A stretch of 64,000 nt of DNA from Arthrobacter_H sp030452125. GTDB taxonomy: Bacteria; Actinomycetota; Actinomycetes; Actinomycetales; Micrococcaceae. A model generated the notes under the pieces. The model was given only the letters and a program-made list of their open reading frames with translations, was not told the DNA's origin and ran no database searches. The stretch lies in assembly GCA_052379645.1 (NCBI GenBank), contig JBQSYU010000016.1; one strand, 5' to 3'. The position numbers and the translations under genes are program-made. Below, one piece after another: positions 16,893-26,562 of the stretch (the first letter of the stretch is position 1; each line of letters starts with the position of its first letter).

Positions 16893-18076
16893 GAGGCCAC
16901 CGGTCCGGTGTCTGCCGGGTCGTCCACAGGCGGGAGGGACCACCCCACGATGCCGGCGAGTCGACGGCGCAACCGGCGGCGCGTGAGCACCCCACCCAGC
17001 CGTCCTTCCCCGGCCGCCGCGGAGAATGCGGCGCTTGCGGGGACGTATCCCAGCAGTTCCAGCCCCGTGGCGGAGGCCAGCCGGCCGGCATCGACCCCGG
17101 TGGGCAGGCGTCCGGTGACCACCAGGCGGCAGGGGCTTCGGTGGGCAGGCCCGTCACCGGGCACCGGTGGTCCGGTGCCGGTCATGGTACCCGGGGCCAC
17201 CACGATGACCGAGTCCGCCAGCGAGGACAGTGTCTGATCCACCCCTGCAGTCCTGCCGGCATCGACCACGACCGTATCGAAGGTCCTGCGCGAGGCGGCG
17301 ATGACCTCGTTCACCATCGCCGGCGGGACCGGTGCCGGCAGGCCCCCGGTCCAGGTCAGCACGGTGGTGCCCTCGCTGGAGGGCAGGACCTCGGCAAGAT
17401 GCCCGGGGGCGATGCGGCCCCTCGAGCGCATGAAGTCCTCCCAGCCAACCCCGGAAACCGCCGGCCGGCCCAGCAGTGGCCACAACCCCCGGCTATGCGG
17501 ATCCGCATCCACCAGCAGGCTCCGGACACCGCGGCGGGCGGCTCCCACCGCGGCGAGCACGGCCAAGGTGGTGGTGCCGGCACCCCCGGTGGCCCCGGAG
17601 AACACGGTGACCCGTCCCCGCCCCGAATGCAGGGCCCGTTCCCCGAGATACTCCCCCAGCCAGGCTGCTGCCTCGGGCAGCACCGCCACCCGGGCTCCCG
17701 GGTCCCGGGCCGCGGCCCGCCAGAGGTCCTCACCGTCACGGCCGAACCCGATCAGGACCACCGGAACCCGGAATCCGCCGGCCGGGCACTCCGGTGCGGC
17801 ATCGGGGCCCAGCAAGACCATGGAACATCCGTCCGGCACCGCTTCCGGAACGCTTCGGTGGAGCAGCAGGACCACCCCGCACGCGGCAGCGATGAGGGCC
17901 ACGTGATCGGCCAGCTGCTCATCGCGGGTCACCAGGAGACAGCCGGTGCCCGCCGATTCACCCCCGCCGGCCTCCTCGCGCCCGGCCGGTGGCATCGGCC
18001 GGGTGGGCTGGCCCACCTCCCGGACGGCAGCGCCGGTGGGTGGGGCCGACGGGGTGAAGGCTGGCGACTGGTCCAT
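16889..18076 (-). CDS. CpaE/TadZ-like ATPase, septum-site-determining protein (Ssd) family
   Basis: The 395-residue protein has a receiver-like N-terminal domain ('GCLLVTRDEQLADHVALIAAACGV', 'LIGFGRDGEDLWRAA') and a C-terminal MinD/ParA-type ATPase: 'VFSGATGGAGTTTLAVLAAVGAARRG' (a deviant Walker A with GGAGTTT) and 'SLLVDADPHSRGLWPLLG'. The usual signature Lys of KGGxGKT is replaced by Ala/Thr, as often seen in TadZ/CpaE proteins. TadZ proteins set the position of the pilus apparatus; the M. tuberculosis relative (Rv3660c, Ssd) affects septation. It is the first gene of the Tad operon and diverges from the polymerase-like gene over a 133-nt spacer. Confidence 0.85.
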   Translation of the reverse strand: MDQSPAFTPSAPPTGAAVREVGQPTRPMPPAGREEAGGGESAGTGCLLVTRDEQLADHVALIAAACGVVLLLHRSVPEAVPDGCSMVLLGPDAAPECPAGGFRVPVVLIGFGRDGEDLWRAAARDPGARVAVLPEAAAWLGEYLGERALHSGRGRVTVFSGATGGAGTTTLAVLAAVGAARRGVRSLLVDADPHSRGLWPLLGRPAVSGVGWEDFMRSRGRIAPGHLAEVLPSSEGTTVLTWTGGLPAPVPPAMVNEVIAASRRTFDTVVVDAGRTAGVDQTLSSLADSVIVVAPGTMTGTGPPVPGDGPAHRSPCRLVVTGRLPTGVDAGRLASATGLELLGYVPASAAFSAAAGEGRLGGVLTRRRLRRRLAGIVGWSLPPVDDPADTGPVAS

Positions 18077-18197
18077 GAGCCCACCGTGCCGCGGGCCCCG
18101 GCCACGGCAGGGCCCCGCCCCGCCCGTTGTGGACGCTGCGCGGGCCGCTGCCTTCCGACACCGGCTGTGCAGGGCCCGTCGGCTCCGGTGTCCCTGT

Positions 18198-18203
18198 CAG
18201 AAT
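18198..18203 (+). promoter_or_regulatory. Candidate -10 element (CAGAAT) before the polymerase-like gene
   Basis: CAGAAT ends 6 nt before GTG 18210. The spacing matches other probable leaderless starts here, though the first base is not T. Confidence 0.3.
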
Positions 18204-18209
18204 GGGACG

Positions 18210-19925
18210 GTGCCCGGTTATGCAGTCCTTGCCACCCATTCCACCGCCCAGGCGGCCCCCGACCAGGGGGCGGCCACCGCCGTCGTGCAGTTATTGGATG
18301 GGTCCGGTGTCGCCGAGGCCGACCCCGTCGTCCTGCTCCGTGACCAATTGGCCGGTGCCGTCCAGGAATTGGGGCCACGGCGGCTGCGCTGGGTCTGGGG
18401 GCGCACCAGCGACTGGTATCCGGGCCTGCTGGCCGCCGGGTGCACCGTGGAGCGGGCCAGTGACCTGAGCCTGAACCGCACCATCCTGCGTCATGCCCCG
18501 GCCGCGACGAACACCGAATATCTGGCTTCCCTGCGGGCGGACGGGGCCGCGGGGGACGACGGCGGCGAACCCGCCTGGTCCCTGCCGCCGGCCCGGGTGC
18601 CGGAGAACCAGGGGGCGCTCTTTTCCGAGCCGAAGGACGATCAGACCTCCATCGAGGCCGTCACCGCAGAATTCCGGGAACAGCAGCGTTCCGTACCCGG
18701 CAGCCAGCCGGGGCGTCGGCTCCAATTGCTCTTGGCCGCCGAATCCGCCGGTGCCCTGGTGGCCGCGGAGATGCAGCACCAGGGCATTCCGTGGAACCGC
18801 GGGGTCCACGAACAGCTCCTGGTCGACCAGCTGGGTCCCCGCCCCGCCCCCGGGGTTCGTCCGCCGCGGATGGAGGAGGTCGCTGCCGAGCTGCGTGCCG
18901 CCTTGGGCGCCCCGGGACTGAACCCGGACTCCCCCCACGAATTGCTGAAGGCCCTGCACCGCGTGGGCGTGGACGCCAAGAGCACCGGCCAGTGGGAGTT
19001 GCGCGACTTCTCCCACCCGGCCCTGGAGGTCCTGCAACGCTATAAGAAGCTCTCGCGGCTGCATTCGGCCAACGGGTGGGTCTGGCTGGACGAGTGGATC
19101 CATGAGGGCCGTTTCCGGCCCGAGTACGTGGTCGGCGGGGTGGTCACCGGACGGTGGGCGTCGCGCGGCGGTGGGGCATTGCAGATTCCGCACACCATCC
19201 GCGATGCCGCCCGGGCCGACCCCGGGCATCTGCTGGTCGTCGCCGACGCCGCCCAGCTGGAACCGCGCATCCTGGCCGTCCTGGGTCGCGATACCCCGCT
19301 GGCGGAGGCCGCCCGGGGGCAGGACCTCTACCAGGGCATCGCGGAAAAGGGGTTCGGCGGGGATCGTGCCCACGCCAAGATCGCGATGCTCGGGGCCATG
19401 TATGGCTCCACCACCGGTGAGGCCGGACGCCTCATGCCGCAGCTGACCCGGACGTTCCCGCAGGCCATCGGGGTGCTGGAACGGGCCGCCCGGACCGGGG
19501 AATCCGGCGGGTCCGTGCAGACCTTCCTGGGCCGTGGTTCCCCCGCTGCCTCGCAGGCCTGGCTCACCGGGCAGCGTGCCGCCTCCGCCGAGGAACAACG
19601 CCGGGCCGATGCGGCGGCCCGGGCCCGGGGGCGGTTCACCCGGAACTTCGTGGTCCAGGGAACCGCCGCGGAGTGGGCCCTGTGCTGGCTGGCCGAGATC
19701 CGCCTGCGATTGCGGGCCGCCCGGGCCGCTGGACGGGACGACGGCGCACTGGTCTTCTTCCTGCACGACGAAGTGATGCTCCATGTCCCCCGCGAAGCGG
19801 CCGAACGGGTCTCGGTGATGGTCCAGGAGGCCGCCGAGCGGGCGGCAACACTGCTCTTCGGCACCGTCCCGGTGCAGTTCCCCGTCGGGGTCACCGTCGT
19901 GGAATCCTACGCCGACGCCGACTGA
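18210..19925 (+). CDS. Family-A DNA polymerase-like protein ('bifunctional 3'-5' exonuclease/DNA polymerase')
   Basis: The 571-residue protein has the polymerase half of DNA polymerase I: motif A 'VVADAAQLEPRILAVL' near residue 350, the O-helix stretch 'RAHAKIAMLGAMYGSTTG' (K-x3-G-x2-YG) near residue 390, and motif C 'FFLHDEVMLHV' near residue 520. The N-terminal third is where an exonuclease domain would sit, but none of the usual DxE/DEDD motifs is evident, so exonuclease activity is doubtful. The 5' nuclease domain is absent. GTG 18210 follows a -10-like hexamer; the frame remains open upstream to 17946 but that part is antisense to ssd. It may act in repair synthesis; its role is unproven. 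Confidence 0.83.
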   Translation: MPGYAVLATHSTAQAAPDQGAATAVVQLLDGSGVAEADPVVLLRDQLAGAVQELGPRRLRWVWGRTSDWYPGLLAAGCTVERASDLSLNRTILRHAPAATNTEYLASLRADGAAGDDGGEPAWSLPPARVPENQGALFSEPKDDQTSIEAVTAEFREQQRSVPGSQPGRRLQLLLAAESAGALVAAEMQHQGIPWNRGVHEQLLVDQLGPRPAPGVRPPRMEEVAAELRAALGAPGLNPDSPHELLKALHRVGVDAKSTGQWELRDFSHPALEVLQRYKKLSRLHSANGWVWLDEWIHEGRFRPEYVVGGVVTGRWASRGGGALQIPHTIRDAARADPGHLLVVADAAQLEPRILAVLGRDTPLAEAARGQDLYQGIAEKGFGGDRAHAKIAMLGAMYGSTTGEAGRLMPQLTRTFPQAIGVLERAARTGESGGSVQTFLGRGSPAASQAWLTGQRAASAEEQRRADAAARARGRFTRNFVVQGTAAEWALCWLAEIRLRLRAARAAGRDDGALVFFLHDEVMLHVPREAAERVSVMVQEAAERAATLLFGTVPVQFPVGVTVVESYADAD

Positions 19926-19935
19926 GCCCCTCCGA

Positions 19936-20691
19936 TCAGGAGAACGGGTGGGGTCTGGTCCTGGACGGATCCCAGGGAAGGGACCATCCCAGGTCGTCGA
20001 GCAGCCGGGACAACACGATCCCGGTGAACCCCCAGATGAGCCGGCCCTGCAGGTCGAAAGCCGGCGACCGGTGCTGCTGGCCTCTGCGGCTGACTTCGAT
20101 GCTCAGCCGGTTCCGTGGATCCACCAGATCCGCGACGGGGGCACGGAACACGGAGGCCGATTCCCCCTGGTCGACGGCAAAGACCTCGCAGGGCAGCTTC
20201 CACCAGCCCAGCACGGGGGTCACCACGAAGTTGGTGACGGGAAGTTCGGCCGGCGGCAGCTGCCCCAGGATCTCCACGCCTTCCGGGTCCAGCCCGGTCT
20301 CCTCCTCGGCCTCGCGCAGCGCCGCCGCCCGGCTGGAGGAATCGGTGTCGTCGATGGCCCCGCCGGGAAAGGCGACCTGTCCCGGATGATTGCGCAGGGT
20401 CGCCGCCCTTTCGACGAACAGCACGTCCAGATCCGCGGGTGCGGTCAGCGGTGCCGCCGTCGCATCGATGTCGTCCAACCGCCCGAAAAGGATCAGCACC
20501 GCGGCCCGGCGGGCCCGGGAGTGGTCCATGCCATCGAACATCCACGAGGAGGGCATCTTGCTGACCCCCGCGTCACCGGCTTCGGCCATCGGACGGTGGC
20601 GTTCGATCACCTCCAGCAGGTCCTCGCGCGCCAGCCCCGATGTCACCTGCCGTCCGGGGGCCGCCTGGCCGTTGGTCTGCCGAGCGTTCAT
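19936..20691 (-). CDS. Nudix hydrolase, CoA pyrophosphatase type
   Basis: The 251-residue protein carries a Nudix box ('GGAIDDTDSSSRAAALREAEEETGL', about residues 108-132; G-x5-E replaced by G-x5-D, with the REAEEET core intact). Upstream 'RAATLRNHPGQVAFPGG' resembles the NuCoA signature of CoA and acyl-CoA pyrophosphatases, which cut CoA to 4'-phosphopantetheine and 3',5'-ADP. The M. tuberculosis counterpart is Rv3672c. ATG 20691 overlaps the stop of nth as ATGA, so the pair is translationally coupled. It converges on the polymerase-like gene with 10 nt between stops. Confidence 0.87.
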   Translation of the reverse strand: MNARQTNGQAAPGRQVTSGLAREDLLEVIERHRPMAEAGDAGVSKMPSSWMFDGMDHSRARRAAVLILFGRLDDIDATAAPLTAPADLDVLFVERAATLRNHPGQVAFPGGAIDDTDSSSRAAALREAEEETGLDPEGVEILGQLPPAELPVTNFVVTPVLGWWKLPCEVFAVDQGESASVFRAPVADLVDPRNRLSIEVSRRGQQHRSPAFDLQGRLIWGFTGIVLSRLLDDLGWSLPWDPSRTRPHPFS

Positions 20692-21503
20692 GCGCCCAAC
20701 CCGAAGCCCAGCGCCCGCAGTTCGCGCCGCGATGTGCCCGACCGCATCAAATCCAGCAGGTCCTCACGTCCGGGCGCCAGCTCATATTTCAGCAGTTTCG
20801 CCGCCTTCACCGGGTCGACTTCCCCTTCCCCGTAGGACGGGCACAACGTGGCGATCGGGCATTGGCCGCAGGCCGGCTTCCTGGCATGGCAGATGCGCCT
20901 GCCATGGAAGACGATCCGATGCGAGAGCATCGTCCAATCACGTTTTTCGAAGAGCTCCCCGACGGCATGCTCGACCTTGACCGGATCGGTTTCCAGGGTC
21001 CACCCCAGTCGGCGGGCCAACCGCAGGAAGTGGGTGTCCACGGTGATGCCCGGGAGGCCGAACGCATTGCCGAGCACCACGTTGGCCGTCTTGCGCCCGA
21101 CCCCCGGCAGGGTGACCAGATCCTCGAGACGAGAGGGGACCACGCCGTCGTACTCGTCGACCACGGCCCGGGCCAGCGCGATGATGTTGCTGGCCTTGGT
21201 CCGGTAGAACCCGGTGGAGCGCACCAGCTCCTGGACGTCCTCGAGCTGGGCCTCGGAAAGGGACAGCGGGTCCGGGTAGGCGGCGAAGAGCGCCGGGGTG
21301 GCCGCGTTTACCCGCACATCGGTGGTCTGGGCGGACAGGACCGTGGCGATGATGAGTTCGAAGGCGTTCTCGAAGTCCAGTTCGGGGACGGCATAGGGGT
21401 AGGTTTCGGCCAGGACCCGGTTGATCTTCCGGGCCCGGCGTTTGAGCCCGATCATCGTTTCCCGGTCACGGGGCGTCGCCTTCAGGGGGCGCTCGGCGGT
21501 CAC
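20688..21503 (-). CDS. nth: Endonuclease III (DNA glycosylase/AP lyase)
   Basis: The 271-residue base-excision repair enzyme removes oxidised pyrimidines. The helix-hairpin-helix 'LEDLVTLPGVGRKTANVVLGNAFG' contains the catalytic Lys (GVGRKTA), followed by the catalytic Asp in 'ITVDTHFLRLARRLGW'. The C-terminal [4Fe-4S] loop 'CHARKPACGQCPIATLCPSYG' has the Cys-x6-Cys-x2-Cys-x5-Cys pattern. A roughly 20-residue basic leader and a C-terminal tail make it longer than the E. coli enzyme, as usual in Actinobacteria. It lies between a membrane-protein gene (2-nt gap) and the overlapping Nudix gene. Confidence 0.96.
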   Translation of the reverse strand: MTAERPLKATPRDRETMIGLKRRARKINRVLAETYPYAVPELDFENAFELIIATVLSAQTTDVRVNAATPALFAAYPDPLSLSEAQLEDVQELVRSTGFYRTKASNIIALARAVVDEYDGVVPSRLEDLVTLPGVGRKTANVVLGNAFGLPGITVDTHFLRLARRLGWTLETDPVKVEHAVGELFEKRDWTMLSHRIVFHGRRICHARKPACGQCPIATLCPSYGEGEVDPVKAAKLLKYELAPGREDLLDLMRSGTSRRELRALGFGLGA

Positions 21504-21505
21504 GG

Positions 21506-22756
21506 TCAGGCTCGCTCGATCCGGCTCAGATCGCGCAGGACCCCGACCGCACCGTCGGAGGTCTGGACGAGGAATTCATATCCACGGTCCTCCAGGGCCA
21601 GGATCCACTCCCCCGGTTCCAGGACGAAGGAGTTGCGGCCGGTGGCTTCGTTGACCGCGGTGCGGCGGTCGGGGACGGCGAACCAGAAGGCCGTGGAGGC
21701 CGCGGCGTTCCCTCCGCTGGTGGCGGCGAAGGACTGTTCGGCGTCCTGCCGGGTGGCGGTGTCGCTGCCGGCGGCCACCGGATGCACGGTCGTCTGCGGT
21801 GCCGGGGCTTCGGCGGCGGGTTCCTGCGCTGCCGGGGTTCCCACGATGTCCTCCTCGACGGCCGGGGACCGGCGATCGGCGACGACCGGCAGGGCCCCCG
21901 CATCGGTGGAGGGTCCCGCTGCCTCAGGTTCCTCGCCTCCTCCGGCGGGCTCGGACGGCTCCGACGCTGCGGGTGCCTCGGGTCCTTCGTGCGCCTCGGG
22001 CTCCTCGGGCTCATCGGGTTCTGCCGCGGCGGGCTGCGGGTCCACGCCGTCCGTGGTGTCGGCGGCCCGGTCGGCGTCCGCGGATACCGGCCAGGCACCC
22101 GGAACCGGTTCGGGCGTCGTGCTGTGTCCGGCGGCCAGTGCGGTCGCCACCGTGGCCTCCGCCGTCGGATCGTGCGGCCGGTCCGCGGTGGACGGTTCCG
22201 TTCCGGTGGCGGACGGGGTGGCCGCAGCCGGGGCGTTCGACTCCGCGGGCCGGGTGTCGGCGCGGGGGGCGCTGGGGCGGATCGGACGGGTCAGCAGGGC
22301 CGTCTGACCGGGCGCGAAATCAAGCACGAACCCGGGAATGTAGGGGGCCGCCGTCGTGCCTGCGGCCATGACCAGTGCGCCAACCAGTCCCAGTAGGAAC
22401 GCCGGGTTCATCGACATCACCGACGAGATGAAGAAGTACAGGATCCCCAGCAGGGACACCACCGAACCCAGCTGGTCCAGGGTGAGGGAACCAGCGGTCA
22501 CCTTGGTCCTGCCGGCGAGCCGGCGCCAGGCGAACGCCCCGCCGATGATCAGCGGCAGGGCCAGCGAGATGAACTGGTTGAAGGCGGTCGTCTGATGGTT
22601 CCAGACGTTGGCATAGGAGCCGGCGCCGATCTGGAACGGCAACACGGATCCCACCAGCAGCAGCAAGGCACCGGCCATCACCACGACTTCGCGCAGGGTG
22701 AAGGGACCGGCCAGGGCCGGGGCGGCCCCCGACGAATCGGCGGAGGAACTAGCCAC
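21506..22756 (-). CDS. Membrane protein with long Pro/Ala/Glu-rich linker and C-terminal globular domain, unknown function
   Basis: A 416-residue protein in three parts. The first 150 residues hold four hydrophobic helices ('VVVMAGALLLLVGSVLPFQIG', 'FISLALPLIIGGAFAW', 'LGSVVSLLGILYFFISSVM', 'FLLGLVGALVMAAGTTAAP'). Residues about 165-335 are low-complexity Pro/Ala/Glu/Asp, probably disordered. The last 70 residues form a small domain ('AFWFAVPDRRTAV', 'SFVLEPGEWILALEDRGYEFLVQTSDGAVGVLRDLS') resembling a ligand or peptide-recognition module; I do not recognise it. I chose GTG 22756 because AAAGGAG lies 4-5 nt upstream; a longer frame to 22795 has no such signal. It is probably co-transcribed with nth, 2 nt downstream. 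Confidence 0.75.
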   Translation of the reverse strand: MASSSADSSGAAPALAGPFTLREVVVMAGALLLLVGSVLPFQIGAGSYANVWNHQTTAFNQFISLALPLIIGGAFAWRRLAGRTKVTAGSLTLDQLGSVVSLLGILYFFISSVMSMNPAFLLGLVGALVMAAGTTAAPYIPGFVLDFAPGQTALLTRPIRPSAPRADTRPAESNAPAAATPSATGTEPSTADRPHDPTAEATVATALAAGHSTTPEPVPGAWPVSADADRAADTTDGVDPQPAAAEPDEPEEPEAHEGPEAPAASEPSEPAGGGEEPEAAGPSTDAGALPVVADRRSPAVEEDIVGTPAAQEPAAEAPAPQTTVHPVAAGSDTATRQDAEQSFAATSGGNAAASTAFWFAVPDRRTAVNEATGRNSFVLEPGEWILALEDRGYEFLVQTSDGAVGVLRDLSRIERA

Positions 22757-23002
22757 GATGACTCCTTTCGCCGCCCACTTCGTGACGGTCTGCAATCGAC
22801 TGTGGGTCCCAGCCTATCGGCGGGGGACGGCCAACGCCGCACCCTTTCCGACGCCATTTCAGCCTCCGGGGCGCCTCGGGGCTACCGTTCACCGCAGAAT
22901 CCGCACGGTGGGCGTCTCACTGCGTGATCGAGGCCACCACGAGCGGCGATCGGTTGTAACCTGACTCACAGCACTTAATTCCGCGCCGAAAGGATCCGCA
23001 CC

Positions 23003-24985
<1,983 letters not shown>

Positions 24986-24993
24986 TCCACCCG

Positions 24994-25025
24994 GTCCCGG
25001 CGGGGACTTTCCGCCCCGCCGGGAC
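24994..25025 (+). terminator. Strong hairpin after acs
   Basis: Perfect 12-bp arms (24994-25005 and 25014-25025) with an 8-nt loop start 9 nt after the acs stop. No T-tract follows, which is common for GC-rich actinobacterial terminators. Confidence 0.65.
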
Positions 25026-25035
25026 ACTGTTGCTG

Positions 25036-25073
25036 CCACGCCCCGTCATACACCATGTGTAGGCGGGGCGTGG
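25036..25073. other. Second hairpin, between acs and aroQ
   Basis: Nine-bp arms (CCACGCCCC 25036-25044, GGGGCGTGG 25065-25073) enclose 20 nt that contain a smaller TACAC/GTGTA pairing. It lies only 15 nt before the aroQ start, so it could be a second terminator or a leader structure affecting aroQ. Confidence 0.5.
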
Positions 25074-25088
25074 GGGTTTAATGAGGGC

Positions 25089-25541
25089 ATGACTGTCACC
25101 ACTTCGGAACCCCGCCGCGTCCTGGTCCTGAACGGGCCGAACCTGAACCTGCTCGGAACCCGCGAACCGGGGATCTACGGCACCGCGACCCTGGCCGACG
25201 TCGAGGCCCTGTGCCGGGACCGGGCCGCCGCACATGGCCTGGCGGCCGATTTCCTGCAGTCCAACCACGAGGGCGTGCTCGTCGATGCCATCCAGGCGGC
25301 CCGCGATACGGCGTCGGGCATCGTCCTCAATGCCGGGGCCTACACCCATACCTCGGTGGCGATCGCCGATGCCATCTCGGCGGTCGGGCTTCCGGTGGTC
25401 GAGGTCCACCTGTCCAACGTCCACGCCCGGGAGGAATTCCGTCATCATTCCTTCATCTCCCCCGTCGCCACCGCGATCATCATCGGGGCGGGCCTCAATG
25501 GATATGGGTATGCCATCGACCAGCTCGCCGGTCTACCCTGA
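25089..25541 (+). CDS. aroQ: 3-dehydroquinate dehydratase, type II
   Basis: The 150-residue dodecameric enzyme of the shikimate pathway dehydrates 3-dehydroquinate. All family landmarks are present: 'VLVLNGPNLNLLGTREPGIYG' with the catalytic Arg and Tyr in the lid, 'QSNHEGVLVDAI', 'IVLNAGAYTHTSVAIADA' and 'VEVHLSNVHAREEFRHHSFI' with the catalytic His. ATG 25089 is preceded by GAGGG. The length is typical. The rest of the aromatic pathway is not in this window, so the gene stands alone, followed 32 nt later by a DUF2332 gene. Confidence 0.97.
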   Translation: MTVTTSEPRRVLVLNGPNLNLLGTREPGIYGTATLADVEALCRDRAAAHGLAADFLQSNHEGVLVDAIQAARDTASGIVLNAGAYTHTSVAIADAISAVGLPVVEVHLSNVHAREEFRHHSFISPVATAIIIGAGLNGYGYAIDQLAGLP

Positions 25542-25573
25542 GCTGAAGGACCCCCACCAGGCAGGAGCAGCCC

Positions 25574-26557
25574 ATGGAGGAAACGCACGAGCCGGTGGCA
25601 GCGACCGCGGCCATCTACGACCAGTTCGCCCGGCACTGGTTCGCCGGACATTCACCGCTCTATGCCGCCTGGGCTTCCCGGGTCGCCGCCGACCGGGAGC
25701 TGGCCGCACTGGTGGCGACCCTGCCGGCGGCCAAACGCCAACCCAATCTGGTGTTCGCGGCCAGCCGTTTCCTGGGCTGTCCGGACCAGGACGCCGACAC
25801 CCTGGCCCGGTTCCTGCGCGACCGCTGGTCCGAGGTCGCCGAGGTGGTCCTGGCCCGGCGCACCCAGACCAACGAACCGCGCCGGTGCGCCACCCTGCTT
25901 CCGGCCCTGGGGCTGATCGCCGCGGCCGAGGAACGGCCCCTGGCCCTGATCGAGGTCGGCCCCTCCGCCGGGCTCTGCCTGCTGCCCGACCTCTACTCCT
26001 ATGAGTACGACGACGGCCCCCGACTAGGCACCGGGAGCCCCCTGTTGCGCTGCACCACCACGGGGAATCCGCCGTTGCCCCCGGCCCTGCCCCGGGTCGC
26101 CTCGCGGACCGGGGTGGACCTGAACCCGCTGGACGGCACCGATGCCTCCACGGTCCGCTGGCTTGAATGCCTGGTCTGGCCGGGGCAGGAGGACCGGCTG
26201 GCCACCCTGCGCGCGGCGTTGGGGAGGTTGGCGTCCCTGGGCCCTGAAGGGCCGACGCTGCTGGCCGGGGACCTGAACGACCGGGTCGCCGAGCTGGTGG
26301 CCGGGGTGCCGGACACCCATGCCGCCGTCGTCTTCCATTCGGCGGTGTTGGCCTATCTGTCACCGGCCGACCGGGCCCGCTTCGCCGCCTCGGTCAGGTC
26401 CTTGGACTGCCGGTGGCTCTCCAACGAGAACTTCTTCCTCGATGAGGCCGGCCGGACCGTCGACTCGGTCCAGGGGGACCGGTTCACGCTGGCCCTGGAC
26501 TCGGTCCCGTTGGCCTACACCGGTCAGCACGGGGCCACACTGGATTGGATCGGTTGA
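25574..26557 (+). CDS. DUF2332 family protein
   Basis: A 327-residue soluble protein of the actinobacterial/proteobacterial DUF2332 family: 'IYDQFARHWFAGHSPLYAAWASRVAAD' at the N-terminus, 'LALIEVGPSAGLCLLPDLYSYEY' in the middle, 'RWLECLVWPGQEDRLATLRAAL' and 'AAVVFHSAVLAYLSPADRARFAASV' near the end. The 'IEVGPSAGL' stretch resembles a methyltransferase motif I, but no activity is established. The family length is normal. It follows aroQ by 32 nt and may share its transcript; AGGCAGGAGC sits just before ATG 25574. It converges on the marP gene, stops 5 nt apart. Confidence 0.8.
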   Translation: MEETHEPVAATAAIYDQFARHWFAGHSPLYAAWASRVAADRELAALVATLPAAKRQPNLVFAASRFLGCPDQDADTLARFLRDRWSEVAEVVLARRTQTNEPRRCATLLPALGLIAAAEERPLALIEVGPSAGLCLLPDLYSYEYDDGPRLGTGSPLLRCTTTGNPPLPPALPRVASRTGVDLNPLDGTDASTVRWLECLVWPGQEDRLATLRAALGRLASLGPEGPTLLAGDLNDRVAELVAGVPDTHAAVVFHSAVLAYLSPADRARFAASVRSLDCRWLSNENFFLDEAGRTVDSVQGDRFTLALDSVPLAYTGQHGATLDWIG

Positions 26558-26562
26558 AGGGC

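Noticed and set aside
17946..18209. Upstream extension of the polymerase-like gene
   Set aside because: It overlaps the start of ssd on the other strand and reads as low-complexity Ala/Pro/Arg; GTG 18210 is better placed.
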